A DNA stretch of 64,000 nucleotides, taken from the NCBI RefSeq assembly GCF_001425055.1, contig NZ_LMDK01000019.1, forward strand, positions 372,001 to 436,000, read 5' to 3'. The translations under genes and the position numbers were made by a program. Positions 9,879 to 17,752 of the stretch are shown here, piece by piece. Each line of letters starts with the position of its first letter. The stretch's first letter is position 1. This DNA is from Pelomonas sp. Root1237 (GTDB lineage: Bacteria > Pseudomonadota > Gammaproteobacteria > Burkholderiales > Burkholderiaceae_C). Below the pieces are notes generated by a model. It made no database searches, was not told the DNA's origin, and saw only the letters and a list, made by a program, of their open reading frames with translations.

Positions 9879-11231
9879 ATGTCGCTTCGCAAGACCTCCC
9901 TGCTGCTGTGCCTGCTGTTGGCCACGGCGTCCACCTGGGCACAGATCGGCCAGCGCTTCCCGTCCGAGAAGCGCGTCGTTCCTGACCCCGTCACCGGCAC
10001 GCCGCTGACCTTCCTGACCACGCTGCCGCGCGGCGACTCGAAGATCTACCCTAGCCATCCGCAGTGGACGGCCGACGGCCAGTGGCTGGTGTTCCGCTCG
10101 GCGCGCGTGAAGGGCGAGGCCATCGCCGTCAACGAGGCCAGTGGCGAGATGGTGCAGGTGACCGAAGGCGGCTATGACGGCATGCTCAACCTTGCGCAGT
10201 CGGGCGGCAACAAGCTCTATTTCCTGCGGCCCGACAGGAAGGGCGCCCCCAGGGCCATGCAGGCCATCGAGGTGGACCTGGACCGCGTCTTCGCCGACAG
10301 CCGCGCCGGCATGATCAAGCCGGCCAGCAGCTACCAGCGCGTCATCGGCACGCTGCCGCCCGAACTGGAAGCCGTGGGCGACAACGCGCTCGACGCGGAC
10401 GGTCAGTGGTTCTACTTCCGCATCCAGGGCAAGGCCTACGCCGGCGCGCGGCTGCCCGCTGGTACCAAGATCGAGCCACCTTTCGGCCCGCGCGGCATGG
10501 GTGCCGGGCCGCATGCCATCGGCAAGATCAATGTGCAGACGGGCGAGATCCGCCACGTCGTCTCGGTGCCCTTCCAGATCGGCCACATCCAGAGCAACAG
10601 CTGGAACCCGGGCGAGCTGGTGTTCAGCTGGGAGACGGGCGGCAAGTCACCGCAGCGGACCTGGACGGTCAAGGGCGACGGCACCGGCCTGCGGCCGCTC
10701 TATCCCGAAGCACCGTATGAATGGGTCACGCACGAGGCCTTCATCGGCAAGGACGAGGTGGCGCTGGCCATCATGGGCCACCGCGCTATTCCCGGCGTCG
10801 TTGATCCGAACCGGCCGGCCGCCACCGACGTGGGCGGCGCCAACCCCGGTCAGGACGCCGCCTGGGGCGATGCCGGCACGCGCGAGAAGCCGACGGGCCT
10901 GGCCATCGTCAACCTGCGCACGCGGGAGATGACGATTGCGGGCCAGACACCCTCGGGCAGCGGCCTGTGGCATGTCCACGGCTCGTCAGACGGGCGCTTT
11001 GCGGTTGGCGACGACTTCAGCCGCAGCCTCTACCTGATCGACCGCAAGACGCGCGAAATGATCCTGCTGACCACCGGCCACAAGACCACGGCGCGCGACC
11101 ACCCGCACCCGACCTTCAGCCCGGACGGCAAGAAGATCCAGATCCAGTCCGCCATGCTCGCCGCCGACGGACGCGAGATGAATATCTGCATCGTGCCGGT
11201 ACCCCAGGCTTGGCTTGAGCGCAAGCCGTGA
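9879..11231 (+). CDS. Oligogalacturonate lyase-like protein (PL22)
   Basis: The 450-residue product starts MSLRKTSLLLCLLLATAST, a signal peptide ending at TWAQ, so the protein is exported to the periplasm. PL22 enzymes are mostly cytoplasmic, which makes this location notable. PL22 lyases are seven-bladed beta-propellers that cleave unsaturated or saturated digalacturonate to 5-keto-4-deoxyuronate. The repeats here are propeller-like (HPQWTADGQWLVFRS; ISPxG-like turns; FSPDGKKIQIQ). Histidine-rich sites typical of the metal-binding centre are present: QIGHIQSNSW (about residue 233), LWHVHGSSDG (about 367) and ARDHPHPTFS (about 408). It stands upstream of the TonB receptor with its own terminator-like hairpin downstream. 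Confidence 0.8.
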   Translation: MSLRKTSLLLCLLLATASTWAQIGQRFPSEKRVVPDPVTGTPLTFLTTLPRGDSKIYPSHPQWTADGQWLVFRSARVKGEAIAVNEASGEMVQVTEGGYDGMLNLAQSGGNKLYFLRPDRKGAPRAMQAIEVDLDRVFADSRAGMIKPASSYQRVIGTLPPELEAVGDNALDADGQWFYFRIQGKAYAGARLPAGTKIEPPFGPRGMGAGPHAIGKINVQTGEIRHVVSVPFQIGHIQSNSWNPGELVFSWETGGKSPQRTWTVKGDGTGLRPLYPEAPYEWVTHEAFIGKDEVALAIMGHRAIPGVVDPNRPAATDVGGANPGQDAAWGDAGTREKPTGLAIVNLRTREMTIAGQTPSGSGLWHVHGSSDGRFAVGDDFSRSLYLIDRKTREMILLTTGHKTTARDHPHPTFSPDGKKIQIQSAMLAADGREMNICIVPVPQAWLERKP

Positions 11232-11607
11232 GCTTGTACGCTGACGGTTCGACGCCAATATTCAAATATTGATATTCGATTCGTTCGAATGAAACCGCCG
11301 CGGGCGGGTTTGTTGATATTGAAAATCAGGCGCCATATTGCCTAACGCTCAAATTGCCGGCACGCGGCTGGCGCATGGCCGCATCACTGGCCATTGGGCC
11401 GTTGCGCGCTCAGCCGCTGGGCCGGGTTAATCAGGAATTTGAGAGAATCTGCGCCTTTCAAGGGTTTTTGCGGAGTCAAAGCAATCACGGTCGTGATTCT
11501 TTGCCGGCGTGTGAACACAGCGCAAAACCGGCCCCTAGACTGTCTTCGGGGCAATAAAGAGAGCCTTTTCGAGCTCTCCCCGGTTGATATTTTCGGAGAC
11601 AGACAAA
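11232..11607 (+). promoter_or_regulatory. Promoter/leader region of the TonB-receptor operon
   Basis: This 376-bp gap holds a terminator-like hairpin for the preceding gene (AAACCGCC 11292-11299 against GGCGGGTTT 11303-11311) and an AT-rich block with repeated AATATT/ATATT (11253-11280). It also has AACGCTCAA at 11344-11352, the reverse complement of the motif found near the PL4 and rhamnose promoters. Near its 3' end is TCGGGGCAATAAAG (about 11547-11560), also found in the leader of the gene at 23122. The ribosome site GGAGAC (11595-11600) belongs to the receptor gene. No open frame with a start signal is present. Confidence 0.5.
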
Positions 11608-14600
11608 ATGCTGAAGAAGATTCACGGTGGTTCGCCGGTTTCGCGTTGGACGCCGCTGGCCCTGGCTATCTCGGCGGCCCTGGCCGGCCAGGCGCACGCC
11701 CAGCAGCCCGCCGCGCCGGCAGATGCCGCTTCGGCACCTGCGGCGGCCGACAAGGCCAAGGCCCAGCAGCTCGACACGGTCACCGTCACCGGCATCCGCC
11801 GCTCCATCCAGAGCGCCATCGACCGCAAGCGCAACGCCTCCACCGTCAGCGACAGCATCGTGGCGGAAGACATCGACCAGTTCCCGGACAAGAACGTCGG
11901 CGAGGCGTTGTCGCGCATCACCGGCGTGCAGCTGTCGCGCCAGTTCGGCGAAGGCTCGCAGGTGTCCATCCGCGGTGTCGAGCCCGACCTGAACCGCGTC
12001 GAGATCAACGGCATGTCGGTGCTCGGTACCAACGGCGGCGCGGGCCGCGGGGCCGAGTTGCGCGAGCTGGCGTCGGAGCTGATTTCCTCCATCGACGTCA
12101 TCAAGGGCTCCACGGCCGACCTGACCGAAGGCGGCATCGGCGGCACCGTGCGCATCACGACGCGCAAGCCGCTCGACTTCACCAAGCGCACCATCGCTGG
12201 TACGTTGGCGGCCGAGCAGGGCAGTCTGCGCGGCGGCATGCAGCCGCGCGGCACGCTGCTGCTGGCCGACAAATTCCTGGACGGCAAGCTCGGCCTCATG
12301 GCCAACCTGGTCTACGACAAGATCTACACGCGCGGTGACTTCTCCCGCAACACCTCCTGGGCCTTCCTGCGCGACTGGGACTTCTCGGCCGACAAGACCA
12401 TCACCAGCCTGAACGCCAATGCGGCGGCTGTCACCACGTCGGCCGGCTGCAGCAGCCTGGCTGCCGCTGACCAGGCGCCTTGCCGCAGCCAGTGGTTCGA
12501 CTACTCGCCGCGCATCTCGCGCTACGGCATCTGGACCCGCGACCACAAGCGCAGCTCCGCCGAGGTGACGGCGCAATACCAGTTCACCAGGGAGCTGGAC
12601 GCCTACGTGAGCTACCAGGCCAACACGCAGGCCCAGCGGCTCAACGACATGAACTACGGCACCGACTTCTCGGCGGTGACGCGGCTGGCTTCGCCGGGCA
12701 ATGCGCCGGTCTACCGCGCCGACGCCACGGTGCAGACTGCCGGCACCTGCGTCGCGGCGCCCACCACCACCACGCCGGCCGGCATGGTGGTGGAGAACCA
12801 CCACGTCACGCAGTTCACCGTGGGCAACTGCCTGAACGTGGCGGGCCAGGGCGGCCAGGGCGCGTTCAGCACGTCGGCGCGCGACTTCGCGCTGGACATC
12901 GAGTCCAAGTACACCACCGCCGGCTTCAAGTTCAAGAACAACAGCTGGCGCGTCGAAGGGCTGCTGGGCGACTCCAAGTCGGACTACAAGAGCGAGAGCA
13001 ACAACATCGTGCTGACGCAGAACGCGCCGGGCCTGGTCGTCAAGCTCGACGGCAGCCACCTGCCGCAGTTCACGTTCCCGACGGCCTACAGCCCGGACAA
13101 CGCGTCGTCCTATGTGCAGGCGCAGCTGCAGTACCGGCCGTCGGCCACGAAGAACGCCGAGCGCCAGGGCAAGCTGGACTTCCAGTACAACTTCGACCAC
13201 AACCTCTTCCAGAGCCTGTGGTTCGGCGGCCAGGCGCGCGAGTCCAGTTCGCGCCAGTACAACGGTGGCGGCTACCTGGTGCAGAACAACGGCAGCCTGA
13301 CCGCCACCGACGAGGCGGTGGACATCAATGCCCGCACGGCCAACGTCAACCAGACCTTCATCTGGGACCCGCTCTACACCGGCACGGCGCAACGCCCCAA
13401 CGACGCGCAGACCTACATCAACAGCGGCTACAAGACGGCGTACGTGACCGGCGCGCGCATGCAGGAGATCGTCAACGCGATCCGCACCAAGTCGCCCGGC
13501 ACCTTCATGGGCGGCTATGGCGACGTCTCCGGCGTACCCGCCAACTGGACGGCGCCGAACTATGCCGCCACGGTGGCCTCGGGCATCTTCGACACCAGCG
13601 ACTTCAGCCACAAATACCTGTACTCGACGCCTGGCAACGACGGCAAGACCTACCCGCAGATCCCGGCCTTCGACATCACCGAGAAGGTCAAGGCGGGTTA
13701 CGTGCGGCTGGACTGGGGCACCGAGATCCTCGGCCTGCCGCTGGATGGCAATGTCGGTGTGCGCTACACCCGCACCGACGTGACCTCGACCGGCCTGCAG
13801 ACGGACCGTACCTGCAACCCGGCCACGGTGTCGACCTGCTCGCCGCTCGTGAACACGAACAAGGTGGTGTCCATCAGCAACAGCTACAGCGACGTGCTGC
13901 CCAGCCTGAACGCCACGTTGCAGCTGATCAACGGCAAGCTGCTGGTCCGCGGTGGTGCGGCCAAGGTGATGGCCCGTCCGGCGATCAATCTGCTGGCGCC
14001 CAACGTCACCTGCACGACCGGCAGCGGCGACCCGGCGCGCGGCGGTGACGGCACCGACGACTGCACGGCCGGCAACCCGGAACTCAAGCCCTACCGCGCC
14101 ACCAAGTACGACCTGAGCGTGGAGTACTACCCCAGCCGCGACACGCAGGTCAGCCTGGCCACCTTCCGCACCGAGATCGGCACCTATGTGCGTACCGGCG
14201 TCTACCGGCCGAGCGTGAACTTCTACGGCGACGGTCGGCTGTTCGACGTGACCCAGGCCGTCAACGGCGAGGGTGCCAAGACGCAGGGCATCGAGCTGGC
14301 GGGCCGCACGGCCTTGTCCTTCCTGCCGGGCTGGCTGGGCAACTTCGGCGTGGATGCCAACTACACGCGCATGGCGTTCAGCTACGCCAAGGGCAACGAA
14401 CTCATCAGCCCGCTGGACAACTCGGTTCTGCCTTACCCAGGCATGTCGAAGAATTCCTACAACCTGGGCCTGTGGTACGACGACGGCAACTTCAACGCGC
14501 GCCTGGCCTACGCTTATCGCGACAAGTACTACACCGGCGGCAACGACGTGTCGGGCAATCCCAACTTCAGCGACAAGACCGGCTACCTGGACGCCAAGAT

Positions 14601-14754
14601 CCAGTGGAAGGCGACGAAGAACTTCACGCTGGCTCTGGAAGCCAAGAACCTGACCAACCAGGCCGAGCTGACCTATGCCGGCGACCTGGGCCGGCCCAAC
14701 GAGCTGGCCTGGTCGGGCCGCCGCTACTACGTCACACTGGGCTACAAGCTCTGA
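11608..14754 (+). CDS. TonB-dependent receptor for RG-I oligosaccharides (predicted)
   Basis: This is a 1048-residue outer-membrane receptor. After a signal peptide (PLALAISAALAGQAHAQ) comes a TonB-box-like segment (LDTVTVTGIRRSIQSAID) and a plug domain (DIDQFPDKNVGEALSRITGV; VSIRGVEPDLNRVEINGM; ADLTEGGIGGTVRI). A beta-barrel of about 850 residues follows, ending in an aromatic-rich strand (GRRYYVTLGYKL). The plug motifs fit the large 'Caulobacter-type' TonB receptor class used for plant sugars. It heads a plus-strand series of pectin enzymes, so RG-I oligosaccharide uptake is inferred from context. ATG 11608 is set by GGAGAC 7 bp upstream. A strong intrinsic terminator follows the stop. Confidence 0.93.
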   Translation: MLKKIHGGSPVSRWTPLALAISAALAGQAHAQQPAAPADAASAPAAADKAKAQQLDTVTVTGIRRSIQSAIDRKRNASTVSDSIVAEDIDQFPDKNVGEALSRITGVQLSRQFGEGSQVSIRGVEPDLNRVEINGMSVLGTNGGAGRGAELRELASELISSIDVIKGSTADLTEGGIGGTVRITTRKPLDFTKRTIAGTLAAEQGSLRGGMQPRGTLLLADKFLDGKLGLMANLVYDKIYTRGDFSRNTSWAFLRDWDFSADKTITSLNANAAAVTTSAGCSSLAAADQAPCRSQWFDYSPRISRYGIWTRDHKRSSAEVTAQYQFTRELDAYVSYQANTQAQRLNDMNYGTDFSAVTRLASPGNAPVYRADATVQTAGTCVAAPTTTTPAGMVVENHHVTQFTVGNCLNVAGQGGQGAFSTSARDFALDIESKYTTAGFKFKNNSWRVEGLLGDSKSDYKSESNNIVLTQNAPGLVVKLDGSHLPQFTFPTAYSPDNASSYVQAQLQYRPSATKNAERQGKLDFQYNFDHNLFQSLWFGGQARESSSRQYNGGGYLVQNNGSLTATDEAVDINARTANVNQTFIWDPLYTGTAQRPNDAQTYINSGYKTAYVTGARMQEIVNAIRTKSPGTFMGGYGDVSGVPANWTAPNYAATVASGIFDTSDFSHKYLYSTPGNDGKTYPQIPAFDITEKVKAGYVRLDWGTEILGLPLDGNVGVRYTRTDVTSTGLQTDRTCNPATVSTCSPLVNTNKVVSISNSYSDVLPSLNATLQLINGKLLVRGGAAKVMARPAINLLAPNVTCTTGSGDPARGGDGTDDCTAGNPELKPYRATKYDLSVEYYPSRDTQVSLATFRTEIGTYVRTGVYRPSVNFYGDGRLFDVTQAVNGEGAKTQGIELAGRTALSFLPGWLGNFGVDANYTRMAFSYAKGNELISPLDNSVLPYPGMSKNSYNLGLWYDDGNFNARLAYAYRDKYYTGGNDVSGNPNFSDKTGYLDAKIQWKATKNFTLALEAKNLTNQAELTYAGDLGRPNELAWSGRRYYVTLGYKL

Positions 14755-14807
14755 CCTGAATTGGACTCCCGGGCCGGCATGGCCTCTGTGTTGCGCTGAT
14801 CGCGCAC

Positions 14808-14839
14808 CGGCCCCCGCCTCCGCTGGGGCCGCTTTTTTT
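14808..14839 (+). terminator. Intrinsic terminator after the TonB receptor
   Basis: CGGCCCC (14808-14814) pairs with GGGGCCG (14825-14831) around a 10-nt loop and is followed by C and seven Ts. It should cut transcription between the receptor and the PL11 gene, so downstream enzyme genes either depend on read-through (lower expression than the receptor) or have a promoter I cannot see. Confidence 0.88.
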
Positions 14840-14849
14840 GACCGCCACC

Positions 14850-16682
14850 ATGAGTCTTCTGCGCCATCTCCTCGTCTGCTGCCTGTTGTTGGCCAGCGTT
14901 GCGCAAGCCCAGCCCAGGCAGATGGAGAGGCTTGATCGCGGCGTCGTTGCGTTGACGACTTCGTCCGGCGTGTTCGTCAGCTGGCGCCTGTTGGGCACGG
15001 AGCCAGCCGGGGTGCGTTTCAATGTCTACCGCGATGGCAAGCGCATCAACCACGAGCCGCAGGCGCTGACCAACCTGGTGGACGCGCAAGGCCGCAGCGA
15101 CAGCCTCTACACCGTGCGCGCCGTTGTGGGCGGCCAGGAGCAGCCCGCGTCCACCGCCACCGCGCCGTGGAGCCAGCCCTATCTGCGTGTGCCGCTGCAA
15201 AAGCCCGAAGGCGGCGTGACGCCCGACGGCGTGGCCTACCGCTACGAGGCCAACGACGGCGCGGCGGCCGACCTGGATGGCGATGGCCAATACGAGCTGA
15301 TCGTGAAGTGGCAGCCCACCAACGCCCACGACAACTCGCACAAGGGCCATACCGGCCACACGCTGCTGGACGCCTACAAGCTCGACGGCACGCGGCTGTG
15401 GCGCATCGACCTCGGTCAGAACATCCGTGCCGGCGCCCACTACACCAGCTTCCTCGCCTACGACTTCGATGGTGACGGCAAGGCCGAGCTCATGATGAAG
15501 ACGGCCGATGGCGCGGTGGATGGTGCGGGCAAGGTGATTGGCGACGCCAAGGCCGATTACCGCAACGAGGCGGGCTATGTGCTGGCCGGCCCCGAGTTCC
15601 TGACCGTGTTCAACGGCTTGACCGGCGCTGCCATGGCCACTGCGGACTACACACCGCCACGCGGTGACGTGGCCGCCTGGGGCGATGCCTACGGCAATCG
15701 CGTCGACCGCTTCCTGGCCGGCGTGGCCTACCTGGATGGCCAGCGCCCCAGCGCGGTGTTTTCGCGCGGCTACTACACCCGCGCCGTGCTGGCCGCCTGG
15801 GACTGGCGCGATGGCAAGCTGACCCAGCGGTGGGTGTTCGACAGCGACGCGGATGCTGCGAGCAAGCCCGCTGCGGGCCAGGGCGCGCATTGGTTCTCGG
15901 TGGCCGACGTCAACGGCGACGGCCTGGATGACATCATCTACGGCGCTGCCACCATCTCTGGCACCGGCAAGCTGCTTTACAGCACCAGCCTGTGCCACGG
16001 CGACGCGCTGCACGTCAGCGCCTTCGACCCGGCGCGCGAGGGCCAGCAAGTTTTCATGGTTCACGAGACTCCGCGCTGCTACGGCGAGCACGGCCTGGAG
16101 ATGCACGACGCGGCCACGGGCAAGCTGCTGTGGAGCATGTCCGGCAAGAACACCGACGTCGGCCGCGGCGTCTGCTTCGACATCGACCCAGCCTATCCCG
16201 GCGCCGAATGCTGGGGCTCCGTCGGCGGCCTGATGAGCGCGGGCGGCAAGCTCATCAGCGAGCAGCACCCCAACCGCTACAACTTCGCCGTCTGGTGGGA
16301 TGGCGACCTGCTGCGCGAGTCGCTGGACCACGTCGCCATCGACAAGTGGAACCCTGCCAGCGTCAAGTTCGAGAACGTGCTGAACGGCAAGAAGTTTGGT
16401 GCGGCGTCCAACAACGGCACCAAGGGCAACCCGGTGTTGTCGGCCGACTTGTTCGGCGACTGGCGCGAGGAAGTCGTCTGGCGCAACGAGGACAGCACGG
16501 CCCTGCTGGTCTTCTCGACGGCCGTGCCGACTGAGCACCGCCTCGTCACGCTGATGCACGACCCGCAATACCGCGTGCAGGTGGCCGCGCAGAACGCCGG
16601 CTACAACCAGCCGCCGCACACCAGCTTCCACCTCGGCCACGGGATGAAGCCGCCGCGCTACCTGCCCATCACCACGCCATGA
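14850..16682 (+). CDS. Rhamnogalacturonan lyase, PL11
   Basis: PL11 enzymes cleave the alpha-1,4 bond between rhamnose and galacturonate in the RG-I backbone by beta-elimination, using bound calcium. The 610-residue protein starts MSLLRHLLVCCLLLASVAQA (Sec signal). A fibronectin-like N-terminal part (FVSWRLLGTEPAGVRFNVYR) precedes an eight-bladed propeller. The family's calcium loops are visible: AADLDGDGQYELIVKW, YDFDGDGKAELMMKTADG, VADVNGDGLDDIIYGA and LFGDWREEVVW. Length matches YesW/YesX-type lyases; endo versus exo action cannot be told by eye. ATG 14850 follows the terminator of the receptor gene by 10 bp. The stop overlaps the next start (ATGA at 16679). Confidence 0.95.
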   Translation: MSLLRHLLVCCLLLASVAQAQPRQMERLDRGVVALTTSSGVFVSWRLLGTEPAGVRFNVYRDGKRINHEPQALTNLVDAQGRSDSLYTVRAVVGGQEQPASTATAPWSQPYLRVPLQKPEGGVTPDGVAYRYEANDGAAADLDGDGQYELIVKWQPTNAHDNSHKGHTGHTLLDAYKLDGTRLWRIDLGQNIRAGAHYTSFLAYDFDGDGKAELMMKTADGAVDGAGKVIGDAKADYRNEAGYVLAGPEFLTVFNGLTGAAMATADYTPPRGDVAAWGDAYGNRVDRFLAGVAYLDGQRPSAVFSRGYYTRAVLAAWDWRDGKLTQRWVFDSDADAASKPAAGQGAHWFSVADVNGDGLDDIIYGAATISGTGKLLYSTSLCHGDALHVSAFDPAREGQQVFMVHETPRCYGEHGLEMHDAATGKLLWSMSGKNTDVGRGVCFDIDPAYPGAECWGSVGGLMSAGGKLISEQHPNRYNFAVWWDGDLLRESLDHVAIDKWNPASVKFENVLNGKKFGAASNNGTKGNPVLSADLFGDWREEVVWRNEDSTALLVFSTAVPTEHRLVTLMHDPQYRVQVAAQNAGYNQPPHTSFHLGHGMKPPRYLPITTP

Positions 16683-17665
16683 GGCTGGTCGCGCTGTTGC
16701 TTGTTGCGCTGGCCGGCTGCGTCAGCATGGAACCTGCGCCGCGGCCGCTCTACCGCGACCCGGTGCTGGACGGCGCGGCCGACGTGTCGCTCGTCTTCAA
16801 CCGCGGCCTGAAGCGCTGGGAGATGTTCTACACCAACCGCCGCGCGACGCTGCGGCTGGACGACCCCAAGGACGTGACCTGGGTGCACGCCACGCCCATC
16901 GGCATCGCGACGACGGACGACGGCAACCGCTGGCGCGCGTCGGGCGAGGCGAAGTTCCCTGCCGAGTGCACCGGCGCCACGCTGTGGGCGCCCGAGATCC
17001 AGGACTTCGACGACGTGTACCACCTGTGGCTCACCATCGTGCCCGGCGTGCACAAGAGCTGGACGGGCGAGCGGCGCATCGAGCACCTCACCAGCACGGA
17101 CCTGCGCAACTGGACCTGCGCCGGCAAGGCGGAGCTGGGCTCGCCCAAGGTCATCGACGCATCCGTCATCCGCGCGCCGCAGGGCGGCTGGCGCATGTGG
17201 TTCAAGGACGAGCAGGCCGGCAGCAAGCTCACGGTGGCTGACAGCCCCGACATGAAGACGTGGACCGTGCGCGGCCCGGTCAGCCCGCTGCCCGGTGAAG
17301 GGCCGACGGTGTTCCAGTTCGCCGGCAAATGGTGGCTGGTTGCCGACCTGTGGAAGGGGCTGCTGGTGCTGCGCTCCGACGACGCCGAGCACTGGCAGGA
17401 GCAGCCCACGCGACTGCTGGCCGGCATCGGCGAGCACCCCACCGACCGCGCCAAGGGTCAGCACCCGGGCGTCACCGTTGTCGACGGCCGGGCTTACCTC
17501 TTCTACTTCACGCACCAGAGCGGCGAGCCTGAAGCGAAGGCCGACGACCGCTGGCACCAGCGCACCGTCATCCAGGTCGCGGAGATGAAGCTGCAGGACG
17601 GCTGGCTGACCGTGGACCGCAACGCGCCACCGCCGGACCTGCGTTCCGCATTCAAGGCGCGGTGA
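16679..17665 (+). CDS. GH43-like lipoprotein
   Basis: This 328-residue protein begins MRLVALLLVALAGCVSM, a lipoprotein signal with lipobox LAGC (Cys14), so it is probably anchored in the outer membrane. The body is a five-bladed-propeller type glycosidase fold (WEMFYTNRRATLRL; ATLWAPEIQDFDDVYHLWLT; DASVIRAPQGGWRMWFKDE; GEGPTVFQFAGKWWLV). Candidate catalytic acids sit in RDPVLDG (Asp27 region), DASVIRAP and GEGPTVF, the GH43/GH117-like pattern. Exact family and substrate are uncertain; removal of arabinose or galactose side chains is likely from context. It overlaps PL11 by 4 bp, so both are cotranslated. Confidence 0.72.
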   Translation: MRLVALLLVALAGCVSMEPAPRPLYRDPVLDGAADVSLVFNRGLKRWEMFYTNRRATLRLDDPKDVTWVHATPIGIATTDDGNRWRASGEAKFPAECTGATLWAPEIQDFDDVYHLWLTIVPGVHKSWTGERRIEHLTSTDLRNWTCAGKAELGSPKVIDASVIRAPQGGWRMWFKDEQAGSKLTVADSPDMKTWTVRGPVSPLPGEGPTVFQFAGKWWLVADLWKGLLVLRSDDAEHWQEQPTRLLAGIGEHPTDRAKGQHPGVTVVDGRAYLFYFTHQSGEPEAKADDRWHQRTVIQVAEMKLQDGWLTVDRNAPPPDLRSAFKAR

Positions 17666-17675
17666 AAGGCCATTC

Positions 17676-17752
17676 ATGAACACAGCCACCGAGGCACAGA
17701 GGCACGGAGGCAGACGCACTTTCTCTGTGCCTCTGTGGCTCTGTGGCTGTGT
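17676..17752 (+). repeat. Palindromic dispersed repeat, copy 1, encoding a signal peptide
   Basis: The left arm (17680-17710) and right arm (17722-17752) are imperfect inverted repeats, ACACAGCCACCGAGGCACAG... against its complement ...CTCTGTGGCTGTGT, with about 11 nt between. ATG sits directly at the left edge. Read in frame the left arm gives NTATEAQRHGG and the right arm SVPLWLCGCV. A second copy lies at 42815-42906 on the other strand. The unit looks like a small mobile or REP-type hairpin element. Confidence 0.85.

Noticed and set aside
11485-13611. Long open frame (about 700 codons) antisense to the TonB receptor
   Set aside because: It mirrors the codon periodicity of the real gene in high-GC DNA, lacks any recognisable domain and has an Arg/Ala/Val-rich composition typical of antisense frames.
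14742-16640. Long open frame antisense to PL11
   Set aside because: Same reason: antisense of a clear PL11 gene, no start signal and low-complexity His/Val/Ala-rich translation.
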